Source: Deltaproteobacteria bacterium (GTDB lineage Bacteria > Myxococcota > Myxococcia > Myxococcales > 40CM-4-68-19). From it: a stretch of 18,193 nt of DNA. The DNA is taken from assembly GCA_005879505.1 (NCBI GenBank), contig VBKQ01000098.1, forward strand, positions 1 through 18,193. Direction: 5' to 3'. Made by a program: the position numbers and the translations under genes. Each line of letters starts with the position of its first letter. Positions within the stretch are counted from its first letter, which is position 1. A model generated the notes under the pieces. That model was not told the origin of the DNA. It saw only the letters and a list, made by a program, of their open reading frames with translations, and did not search any database. Shown here piece by piece: positions 6,714 to 14,556 of this stretch.

Positions 6714-7041
6714 CTATTCCGGCCCCTCGATCCCGTTCGCCTCCAGCCAGTCGCGGATCCTCCCGAAGAGGCGCTCCTGCTGGAAATGGAACCAGCGTTC
6801 TCCCGATGAATTCCTGCATGTCGCGGTGGCCCTCGTGCGAGTCCTCCGGCTCGATGGCCAGGAACCGGCCGGTAGAATCCTCCTCGATCTCCTCGATCGG
6901 CAGCGGCAGCTCCTCTTCTTCTTCCTCACAGAGGCGGAGCACCATCCCCGTTTCGGTGTCGAGCACCCAGGAGAATTCGCCGCTCTGATCCTCGAACGCC
7001 CAGCGGAGCTCTTCCAGGTCGAACTGCAGCTTCTTCGGCAT
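6714..7041 (-). pseudogene. UPF0158 family gene broken by internal deletion and frameshift
   Basis: The frame from the ATG at 7041 (MPKKLQFDLEELRWAFEDQS) through an acidic stretch to RFLAIEPEDSHEGHRDMQEFI is the N-terminal part of the UPF0158 family (PF03682). The family's C-terminus, ERWFHFQQERLFGRIRDWLE to the TAG at 6714, is also present but in a different frame, directly after the Ile codon at 6805-6807. About 79 plus 28 codons remain, against roughly 140-150 in intact members, so the family's central GRGAFRRFKD-like segment is missing along with the frame. Left uncorrected, the N-terminal frame reads on into the lipoprotein gene to 6349. The family's function is not established. The gene is either dead or the assembly lacks about 100 bases here. 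Confidence 0.75.
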
Positions 7042-7168
7042 CAAAGGGAGCTTCTACTCCAAAATGGGCTGTCAAAGCGCGTCACCGGCCAGCGGGGCCA
7101 CGTGCCTCGCCCGGCACGAGAAGAGGCGCTGAGGCACGCGGACGAGTCGCGGCGCCTTGCGCTTGCCG

Positions 7169-7246
7169 TTACCCGATGAGTCGCGCGATCAGCGCGGTGA
7201 GCTCGCCGGGCTCAATCGGCTTGGGCAGATGCGCCTGGAACCCGGC
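7169..7246 (-). pseudogene. Severed C-terminal end of the sensor kinase receiver domain
   Basis: In a second frame on the minus strand these bases read AGFQAHLPKPIEPGELTALI and then ARLIG with a TAA at 7169. That is the exact type of ending found in receiver domains, with the conserved Lys of the LPKP motif. It starts inside the GCCGGG (7241-7246) that also encodes the last matching residues of the kinase frame. The part between the phospho-acceptor Asp and this Lys should be about 50 residues and is only about a dozen here. Confidence 0.75.
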
Positions 7247-8985
7247 ATCCCGATGTCGCTGACGAGGACATCGGGCCGCTGCCGCTCGAATGCCGCGAGC
7301 CCCTCGTTGGCGGACCCGGCGGTGGTCACGTCGGCTCCGGCCTCCTGCAGGATCATGCTCAACAGTTCCCGGGTATCCGTGTCGTCGTCGACGACCAGCA
7401 GCCTGGCCCCTTGGAGCGGCGCCAGCCGCGTCCGCGCGGACCCCTCGCCGGGATGCGGTGCCGCTGCGGCGACGGTGCCGGTTTCGTTCAGCGTCGGGAG
7501 CTCCACGGTGAATGTCGCGCCCTGCCGTTCGCCCGCGCTCTGGGCCCGCACGGCCCCGCCGTGCAGCTCGACGATGTGGCGCACGATGGCCAATCCCAAT
7601 CCGAGGCCGCCCGATGATCGTTCGCCCTGTCGGAATCGATCGAAGATATGCGGCAGCAGCTCCGGCTTGATGCCTGCGCCCTCATCGGACACGGTAATGC
7701 GCGCGAGCGACCCGGCGCACTCCAGCCGGATCCCGACACGCGCGCGCGCCGGACTGAACTTGATGGCATTGGAGAGGAGGTTCCAGACGACCTGCTGCAG
7801 CCGATCGGGATCGGCAAGGAGCGGACCAGCATCCGGATCGAGGGAGGCGTGCAGCTCGATATCCTTCGCGTCCGCCACGCCCTGGACCGCCTCGATGGCC
7901 GCCTCGACGATGGCCACCGGATCGACTTGTCGGCGTTCAATCCGCAGCTTGCCCGTGACGATGCGCGAGACGTCGAGGAGGTCCTCGATCAGTTGCGCAA
8001 GGAGTTTCGTGTTCCGCTCGATCACCTCAAGCCCTCGTGCGGCGCGGACCGCATCCTGGAATCCGACCCGCAGCACGCGGGCCCATCCCAGCATCGCCGT
8101 GAGCGGCGTGCGCAGCTCGTGCGAGACCATCGCCAGGAAATGGTCCTTCGCCTTGTCCGCCTCCCGCAGCTCGCGCCGCGATTGCTCCAGGTCGCGCACG
8201 ACCCGTTCGTAGGCGCGCATGTCGCGCAGGATCCCGATGGCGCCGATGACCGTGCCGTCGGGATCCCGGAGGGCGGAAGCGTTCAGGGTAGTCGGAATGA
8301 CCTCGCCGGCCGCGCTGCGAGGATTCAGCCGGACGTTGCGGGTCACACCGCGCTCCACCACCTCGCGCAGCGCCGCGATGAACTCGCGCGTCTCCTCGGC
8401 GGAGATGATGCGCGACAAGGACTGCTCGATCACCTCGTCGGGACGGAATCCCAGGAGCTCGAAGACTGCGTCGTTGGCCTGGAGGATCTTTCCTCGCAGA
8501 TCGCTGACGAAGACCGGATCCGGGGCGTTCTTGATCAGGCTCTCCGCGTACGCGCGCGCCTTGTCCAGCTCCCGCATGTCGCGGAGGATCCCGATGACGC
8601 CGATGGCACGGCCTGCTCCGTCGCGCAGCGCGGACGCGTTCAACGTGGTCGGGATGACTTCGCCCGACGCGCTGCCCGGGTGGAGCCGGAGGTTCCGAGT
8701 CACGCCGCGGTCGACGACCTCGCGGACCGCGGCGACGAATTCCTGGGTTTCCGGCGGGCTGAGAAAGCGCGAGACGGATTGTTCAAGGACTTCGTCACGG
8801 CGAAGGCCGAGCAACTGCGAGACCGCCGCGTTCGCTTCCAGGATCTTGCCGCGGAGATCGCAGACGAAGACCGGGTCAGGAGCGTTTGCGACGATGACAT
8901 CCGCCGCGAGAGTGCTGCGCACGTTATCGTCGAGGGTCGAATCTCGGCCCAGGCTACCAAGAACCACGGTCGGAAACGTACTCAC
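7189..8985 (-). CDS. PAS-PAS sensor histidine kinase with truncated receiver domain
   Basis: This 598-residue soluble sensor kinase has two PAS domains (about residues 25-140 and 144-260), a HisKA domain with phospho-acceptor His289 in MVSHELRTPL, and a HATPase with N-box NLLSNAIKF, G1 DEGAGI, F-box FDRFRQ and G2 GGLGLGLA. It ends in the first part of a receiver domain (LLVVDDDTDTRELL, phospho-acceptor Asp577 in SDIGMP). No transmembrane segment or signal peptide is visible, so sensing is probably cytoplasmic. The receiver breaks right after DIGMP and the frame ends in 15 unrelated residues. The start is a GTG at 8985; the frame is open further upstream antisense to uvrA, but this is where the family-like N-terminus begins and a purine-rich GGGGAAAAAG precedes it. 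The kinase core is intact, so phosphate transfer to a separate regulator may still occur. Confidence 0.8.
   Translation of the reverse strand: MSTFPTVVLGSLGRDSTLDDNVRSTLAADVIVANAPDPVFVCDLRGKILEANAAVSQLLGLRRDEVLEQSVSRFLSPPETQEFVAAVREVVDRGVTRNLRLHPGSASGEVIPTTLNASALRDGAGRAIGVIGILRDMRELDKARAYAESLIKNAPDPVFVSDLRGKILQANDAVFELLGFRPDEVIEQSLSRIISAEETREFIAALREVVERGVTRNVRLNPRSAAGEVIPTTLNASALRDPDGTVIGAIGILRDMRAYERVVRDLEQSRRELREADKAKDHFLAMVSHELRTPLTAMLGWARVLRVGFQDAVRAARGLEVIERNTKLLAQLIEDLLDVSRIVTGKLRIERRQVDPVAIVEAAIEAVQGVADAKDIELHASLDPDAGPLLADPDRLQQVVWNLLSNAIKFSPARARVGIRLECAGSLARITVSDEGAGIKPELLPHIFDRFRQGERSSGGLGLGLAIVRHIVELHGGAVRAQSAGERQGATFTVELPTLNETGTVAAAAPHPGEGSARTRLAPLQGARLLVVDDDTDTRELLSMILQEAGADVTTAGSANEGLAAFERQRPDVLVSDIGMPGSRRICPSRLSPASSPR
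8215..8930 (-). repeat. Internal duplication of the PAS module in the sensor kinase
   Basis: The two PAS domains of the sensor kinase are near copies with a period of 357 bases (119 codons). For example NAPDPVFVCDLRGKIL and NAPDPVFVSDLRGKIL occur in both, as do EVIPTTLNASALRD and GILRDMR. The DNA copies remain visibly similar, which suggests a fairly recent in-frame duplication. The outer bounds given are approximate. Confidence 0.8.
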
Positions 8986-9153
8986 TCGCTTTTTCCCCTG
9001 CTCGCCCTGCCGCTCCCCACGAAGGCGAGGCAGCGGTCTGACGGGTGCCCGGGGTCGGTTGCCCAAGCACTTCGTCGACGCTGGGGACCAGCGCGGCCGC
9101 GGAAGAAAGTGCGGGACTGGCCCGCCCACTCCGGCTACCTTCCCGCCCCCACC

Positions 9154-12100
9154 ATGGACGGTCGATTCATCCTCGTTGAGGGGGCCAGACAGAACAATCT
9201 CAAGACTGTCGGCGTCCGTGTGCCCGTCGGGGCGGTGACGGCCGTGACCGGGGTCGCCGGAGCGGGCAAGTCCAGCCTTGCCTTCGACGTGCTGCACGCC
9301 GAGGGATACCGGCGGTACGTCGAGACGTTCAGCCCGTACGCCCGTCAGTTCCTCGAGCGGCTCGATCGGCCTGCCGCCGACCGGATCGAAGGTGTCTTGC
9401 CGTCTCTGGCCATCGACCGGACGGCTCCGGTCCGCACTTCGCGGTCCACCGTCGGCACGATGACCTCCATCGCCGACTACCTCCGCGCGCTCTGGGCGCG
9501 CGCAGCGGTGCTCCACTGCAAGAGCTGTGGGCAGATCGTGGTGCGGGACTCGCCATCGTCGATCTTCAACGCGCTGATCACCGCCGCCGAGGGCAAGCAG
9601 GTGCTCCTCTGCTTCCCCTGCCGCGTGGGCCGCGTCAGCGCGAAGGCGCTGCGGGAGACCCTTCAAGAAACGGGATTCCGGCGCGTCCTCGAGAATGGAA
9701 GCCCCGTCGTCCTCGAAGAGGCGGAGCTCCGCGCGCACGATGGCGTCGTCACCGTCGTGCTGGACCGCATCGGCGTCGAGCGGGACCGCCGCCAGCGCAT
9801 CATCGACTCGCTCGAGTCGGCGCTCCGGTACGGCAAGGGCCGCGTCGAACTGCACATCGACGGCCACGAGGAGCCGCTCCGCTTCAGCGAAGCGCTCCAT
9901 TGCGCTCGATGCGACCTGGGTTACTCCGACCCGACGCCCGCGCTCTTCTCCTTCAACAATCCAGTCGGCGCCTGCGAGACCTGCAAGGGCTTCGGTCGGA
10001 CGATGGAGATCGATCCCGACCTCGTCGTTCCGGATCCCCGCCTCTCCATTGCCCAGGGATGCGTCAAGCCGTTCCAGACGCCCTTCTACGGCGACTGCCA
10101 ACAGGACCTCTTGCGGTTTCTCAAGCGGCAGCGGCTCCGCGCCGACGCGCCGTGGGGCGATCTTCCCCAGGAGACGCGCCGCCTCATCTGGGAAGGCGAC
10201 CCGGGCGGGCGCAAGCAGTGGCGGACGCGCTGGTACGGCATCGGCGGCTTCTTCGAGTGGCTCGAATCGAAGACCTACCGGATGCACGTCCGCGTCCTGC
10301 TCTCGCGTTACCGGCGTTATTCGCCCTGCCCCGACTGCCGGGGCGCGCGGCTCAAGCCGGCGGCGCTGCTGTTCCGCATCGAGGGCAAGACGCTCCCCGA
10401 CGCGGAGTCGATGTTTATCGCGGATGCGGAACGGTTCTTCGCCGCTTTCAAGCCGAACGCGAACGACACTGCGTCGGACCTGCTCTTGCGCGAGATCCGC
10501 GGCCGCCTCCGCTTCCTCTGCGACGTGGGGCTCGGGTACCTGACGCTCTCGCGCCAGTCGCGCACGCTCTCCGGAGGCGAGGCGCAGAGGGTCACGCTCG
10601 CCACCGCGCTGGGCAGCTCGCTGACGAGCACCTTGTACGTGCTCGACGAGCCGTCCATCGGCCTGCATCCGCGCGACGCGGGCCGGCTCGCCGGCGTGCT
10701 GCGCAGGCTCGCGGCGGCGGGCAACGCGGTGGTCGTCGTGGAGCACGATCCGGCGCTCATCGGGAGCGCCGATCACGTGATCGACCTCGGGCCGGGGCCT
10801 GGGAAGCAAGGCGGCGAGGTGGTCTACCAGGGGCCGCTGCCCGGATTGCTCGAGGCGCCGCGCTCGCAGACCGGCGCATTCCTCGCCGGACGGCTCGAGA
10901 TGCCGGCACCGAAAGAGCGGCGCCGCCCGGACCCGGGACGGAAGCTTCGCGCCGTCCGCGCCCGCGAGAACAACCTGCGCGACCTGACCGTGGATGTTCC
11001 GCTCGGGCTCTTCGTCTGCGTCACGGGCGTGTCCGGCTCGGGCAAGTCCACGCTCGTCGACCAGGTCCTGTACCGGAACCTGCGCCGGCAGCTCGGCCTG
11101 CCGGAATCCGAGGCGGGCGGGTGCGAGGCGCTCCAGGGCGCCGGCCTCCTCGAAGGCGCCGTGCTCGTCGACCAGTCGCCGCTCGGCCGCAGCGCGCGCG
11201 TGAACGCGGCGACATACATGGGGGTGCTCGATCCGCTTCGCCAGGCCTTCGCCGCCACCGAGGACGCGCGCGGCCGCGGGCTGCGGCCCTCGGCGTTCTC
11301 GTTCAACTCCGTTGCCGGCGCCTGCCCGCATTGCCGCGGGGCCGGATACGAGAAGGTCGAGCTGCAGTTCCTCCCCGACGCCTACATCCGCTGCCCCGGC
11401 TGCGACGGCCGCCGCTTCCGCCCCGAAGTGCTGGAGGTGCGCTGCCGCGGCTTCAACATCGCCGAGCTGCTCGACCTGCCCGCGGAGGAGGTGGCGAGAG
11501 TCTTCGCGGACGACGCGCGCGTCCTCAGGGCTCTGCGGCCGCTGCTCGACATCGGCCTCGGCTACCTCTCGCTGTCGCAGCCAGCGCCAACCCTCTCGGG
11601 CGGCGAGGCGCAGCGGCTGAAGCTCGCCTGCCGCCTGGCGCAGGCCAGCGATGCGCGCAACCACCTGCTGGTGCTCGACGAGCCGACCACCGGACTGCAC
11701 CCGAGCGACGTGTCGAAGCTCGTCGGCGCGCTGCACCGGCTGGTCGACGCGGGGAATTCCGTCGTGGTGGTCGAGCACAACATGCAGGTGGCGAGGTCGG
11801 CGGATTGGATCGTGGACCTCGGGCCCGGGGGGGGAGATGAGGGCGGTCGGGTAGTCGGCGAGGGGACGCCGGAGCAGGTTGCGAACCTCGACACGCCTAC
11901 GGGGCGGTCGCTGCGAGAGGCCTTTGCGGGACCGGCAGCGCGGGCGCGAGGGTCAGCGAACGTGGCGCCGAGGGACACGTCCACGACCCGGCGGCGGACT
12001 ACGAACGGCGCTCCCGGAGGTCGCATTCGCGTCCTCGGCGCGCGCGAGCACAACCTGCAGAACGTGCGCGTCGAGATCCCCCAGGACCGCCTGGTCGCGG

Positions 12101-14556
12101 TGACGGGCGTGAGCGGCTCCGGCAAGTCGACACTCGCCTTCGACGTCCTCTACGCGGAGGGCCAGCGCCGTTTCCTGGACTGCCTGCCGACCTACGCGCG
12201 GCAGTTCGTGCGGCCGCTGGCGAGGCCGGAGGTGGACCGCGTGGAGAGCCTGCCTCCCACGGTCGCCCTGGAGCAGAAGCTCTCGCACGGGACGCCGATG
12301 TCCACCGCGGGCACGGCATCGGAGGTCTACCACTACCTGCGGCTGCTCTTCGCGCGGCTCGGCGTCGTTCACTGCCCGAAGTGCGGCGTCCCCGGCGAGG
12401 TCGCCGAGGCGGGGGGCCTCGCCGAGCGGATCGCGGAGCACTTCTCCGGCGAGGAGGTGGCGCTGCTCGCGTCGCTCGTGCGCAACCGGAAGGGCTTCCA
12501 CCGCGAGGTGATCACGGCGGCGGCGAACCGCGGCGTGCGCGAGGTCCGGATCGACGGGGTCCTGCACAGCGCTTCGCAGCCGCCGCGCCTCGACCGGTAC
12601 CAGATCCACGACGTCGAGGCCCTGGTCGAGCGCGTGCCAGCCGGACCGGGCAGGCTCGGCCGCCTTCGCACCGCGGTGGAGCGCGCGCTGGAGCTCGGCG
12701 GAGGCAGCTTCATCGTTGCCGCGCGCGGCCTGCCGGATCGCTTGTATTCGACGCGCCGCGCCTGCCCACGGTGCGGCTCCGGACTGCCGGTGCCCGACCC
12801 CCGGCTCTTCACGTGGACGCAGAAGTTCGGCGCCTGCCCTGCCTGCGAAGGCTTCGGGGCCCTGTGGGAAGACGAGGAGGCCGAGCCCGAGGCCTGCCGC
12901 GATTGCGGAGGAACGCGACTCCGCCCCGAAGCGCTCGCGGTGCGCATCGAGGGCCGGCACATCGGAGAAGCCGCCGCCCTCCCGGTACGCGGCGCGCTCG
13001 AGTGGCTGGGGGGCCTCTCCATTCCGCCCGAAGTGAAGGAGCGCATCTTCCCCGAGCTGGAGAACCGTCTCGCCATGCTCGACGAGCTCGGGCTGGGGTA
13101 CCTGACGCTGGACCGCGGGACCGATACGCTCTCCACCGGCGAGGCGCAGCGCGTCCGTGTCGTCGCGCAGCTCGCCTCGAACCTGCGCGGCGTTTGCTAC
13201 GTGCTGGACGAGCCGACCGTGGGGCTACACCCGCGCGACTCGGAGGCGCTGCTGCGCGCGCTGGTCCGGCTCCGCGACCGCGGGAACACGGTGGTCGTGG
13301 TCGAGCACGACGAGCCGGTGATCCGCTCCTCCGACCACGTCATCGACCTCGGCCCTGGCGCCGGCCCGGCCGGCGGAAGGGTTGTCGCGGAGGGTCCGCC
13401 GCGCGCCATCGCCTCCGCGCCGGAGTCCATGACGGGCCTCTGGCTGCGAGGTCGCGGCGACCGCGCCGTCTGGCCGAGGCGGCCGCTCGATACGTCGCCC
13501 CGGCTCACGGTCAGGGGCGCCCGTCTCCACAATCTCCATGACCTCACCGTCGAATTCCCGCTCGGCCGGCTCGTCTGCGTCACCGGCGTCTCCGGTTCGG
13601 GCAAGTCCACGCTGGTCCGCGACGTGCTGTACCGCGCCTTGAGGGCGCGGATCGCGCGGGACCCGCTGCCGGCGGGCATCGCCGATCTGCGCGGCTGGGA
13701 GCACGCTCCACGCGCGCTGGAGGTGGACGAGTCGCCCATCGGCCGCACTCCACGCTCGGTGCCGGCCACGTACGTAGGCGTAATGGACGCCATCCGCGGG
13801 CTGTTCGCGACGACGGCGGACGCACGGGCCCGCGGCTATCGCGCCGGGCGCTTCTCATTCAACGTTTCCGGCGGCCGCTGCGAGAAGTGCGAGGGCCAGG
13901 GGCGGCTCCGCGTGACGATGTCGCTCCTGCCGGAGGTCTACGTCGGTTGCGAGATCTGCGCGGGCCGCCGCTACAACGCGGATACGCTCGCCGTCACGCT
14001 GAAGGGAAAATCCGTCGCCGACGTTCTCGCCATGACGGTCGACGAAGGCCGCGAGTTCTTCGCGCCATTCCCTCCGGTGCGGCGGCCGCTCGACTTCCTC
14101 TCGGAGATCGGGCTCGGGTATCTCCAGCTCGGGCAGCCGAGCCCGACGCTTTCCGGTGGCGAAGCGCAGCGGATCAAGCTGGCCGCCGAGCTCGCCTCGC
14201 CCGCCTTCGGGCGGTCCGTCTTCGTGCTCGACGAGCCCACGACGGGGCTGCACATGGCGGACGTCGCAAAGCTCGTCACCGCGCTGCAGCGGCTCGTGGA
14301 CCGGGGCGATACCGTCATCGTCATCGAGCACAACCTGGACGTCGTCGCGGCCGCGGACTGCGTGATCGACCTCGGTCCCGAAGGCGGCGAGCAAGGTGGC
14401 CGCGTCGTCGCCTGGGGCACTCCGGAGGAGGTCGCCCGCGCGCGCGAGTCGCGGACAGCCGCCTACCTGCGGGACTTCCTCCGGCGTGCGGATCGGCGCA
14501 GGGCGCCGCCTGCCGTCAACGTCCCTGTCGGAGGAAGTCGAGCAGCTCCCGGTTGA
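9154..14556 (+). CDS. uvrA: Tandem double UvrA (excinuclease ABC subunit A, two fused copies)
   Basis: This 1800-residue protein consists of two UvrA units joined near residue 956; a normal UvrA has about 940. UvrA recognises DNA damage and loads UvrB in nucleotide excision repair. Four ATPase sites are visible: Walker A at residues 33-40 (GVAGAGKS), 625-632, 985-992 and 1478-1485, with Walker B Asp-Glu at 498-499, 842-843, 1352-1353 and 1693-1694. Cys4 zinc sites are complete at 250/253/274/277, 724/727/747/750, 1204/1207/1228/1231 and 1576/1579/1599/1602. ABC signatures are LSGGE at 472, 814 and 1666, but LSTGE at 1326. Each unit keeps an insertion between Walker A and the first zinc site, where UvrB binds in ordinary UvrA. 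The ATG at 9154 begins the conserved N-terminus; the frame is open upstream only as antisense of the kinase gene. The last ~20 residues overlap the convergent hydrolase gene. Confidence 0.93.
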   Translation: MDGRFILVEGARQNNLKTVGVRVPVGAVTAVTGVAGAGKSSLAFDVLHAEGYRRYVETFSPYARQFLERLDRPAADRIEGVLPSLAIDRTAPVRTSRSTVGTMTSIADYLRALWARAAVLHCKSCGQIVVRDSPSSIFNALITAAEGKQVLLCFPCRVGRVSAKALRETLQETGFRRVLENGSPVVLEEAELRAHDGVVTVVLDRIGVERDRRQRIIDSLESALRYGKGRVELHIDGHEEPLRFSEALHCARCDLGYSDPTPALFSFNNPVGACETCKGFGRTMEIDPDLVVPDPRLSIAQGCVKPFQTPFYGDCQQDLLRFLKRQRLRADAPWGDLPQETRRLIWEGDPGGRKQWRTRWYGIGGFFEWLESKTYRMHVRVLLSRYRRYSPCPDCRGARLKPAALLFRIEGKTLPDAESMFIADAERFFAAFKPNANDTASDLLLREIRGRLRFLCDVGLGYLTLSRQSRTLSGGEAQRVTLATALGSSLTSTLYVLDEPSIGLHPRDAGRLAGVLRRLAAAGNAVVVVEHDPALIGSADHVIDLGPGPGKQGGEVVYQGPLPGLLEAPRSQTGAFLAGRLEMPAPKERRRPDPGRKLRAVRARENNLRDLTVDVPLGLFVCVTGVSGSGKSTLVDQVLYRNLRRQLGLPESEAGGCEALQGAGLLEGAVLVDQSPLGRSARVNAATYMGVLDPLRQAFAATEDARGRGLRPSAFSFNSVAGACPHCRGAGYEKVELQFLPDAYIRCPGCDGRRFRPEVLEVRCRGFNIAELLDLPAEEVARVFADDARVLRALRPLLDIGLGYLSLSQPAPTLSGGEAQRLKLACRLAQASDARNHLLVLDEPTTGLHPSDVSKLVGALHRLVDAGNSVVVVEHNMQVARSADWIVDLGPGGGDEGGRVVGEGTPEQVANLDTPTGRSLREAFAGPAARARGSANVAPRDTSTTRRRTTNGAPGGRIRVLGAREHNLQNVRVEIPQDRLVAVTGVSGSGKSTLAFDVLYAEGQRRFLDCLPTYARQFVRPLARPEVDRVESLPPTVALEQKLSHGTPMSTAGTASEVYHYLRLLFARLGVVHCPKCGVPGEVAEAGGLAERIAEHFSGEEVALLASLVRNRKGFHREVITAAANRGVREVRIDGVLHSASQPPRLDRYQIHDVEALVERVPAGPGRLGRLRTAVERALELGGGSFIVAARGLPDRLYSTRRACPRCGSGLPVPDPRLFTWTQKFGACPACEGFGALWEDEEAEPEACRDCGGTRLRPEALAVRIEGRHIGEAAALPVRGALEWLGGLSIPPEVKERIFPELENRLAMLDELGLGYLTLDRGTDTLSTGEAQRVRVVAQLASNLRGVCYVLDEPTVGLHPRDSEALLRALVRLRDRGNTVVVVEHDEPVIRSSDHVIDLGPGAGPAGGRVVAEGPPRAIASAPESMTGLWLRGRGDRAVWPRRPLDTSPRLTVRGARLHNLHDLTVEFPLGRLVCVTGVSGSGKSTLVRDVLYRALRARIARDPLPAGIADLRGWEHAPRALEVDESPIGRTPRSVPATYVGVMDAIRGLFATTADARARGYRAGRFSFNVSGGRCEKCEGQGRLRVTMSLLPEVYVGCEICAGRRYNADTLAVTLKGKSVADVLAMTVDEGREFFAPFPPVRRPLDFLSEIGLGYLQLGQPSPTLSGGEAQRIKLAAELASPAFGRSVFVLDEPTTGLHMADVAKLVTALQRLVDRGDTVIVIEHNLDVVAAADCVIDLGPEGGEQGGRVVAWGTPEEVARARESRTAAYLRDFLRRADRRRAPPAVNVPVGGSRAAPG

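Noticed and set aside
7648..9153. Upstream extension of the uvrA frame over the kinase gene
   Set aside because: It is antisense to the PAS and HisKA coding sequence and shows no UvrA motif before the ATG at 9154.
7189..11778. A 1529-codon open frame on the minus strand covering the kinase and half of uvrA
   Set aside because: Only the part from the GTG at 8985 has protein-like motifs. The rest is the antisense of uvrA, kept open by high GC at third positions.
9900..11840. A 646-codon plus-strand open frame inside uvrA
   Set aside because: Arg/Ala/Gly-rich frame-shifted shadow of uvrA without any family motif.
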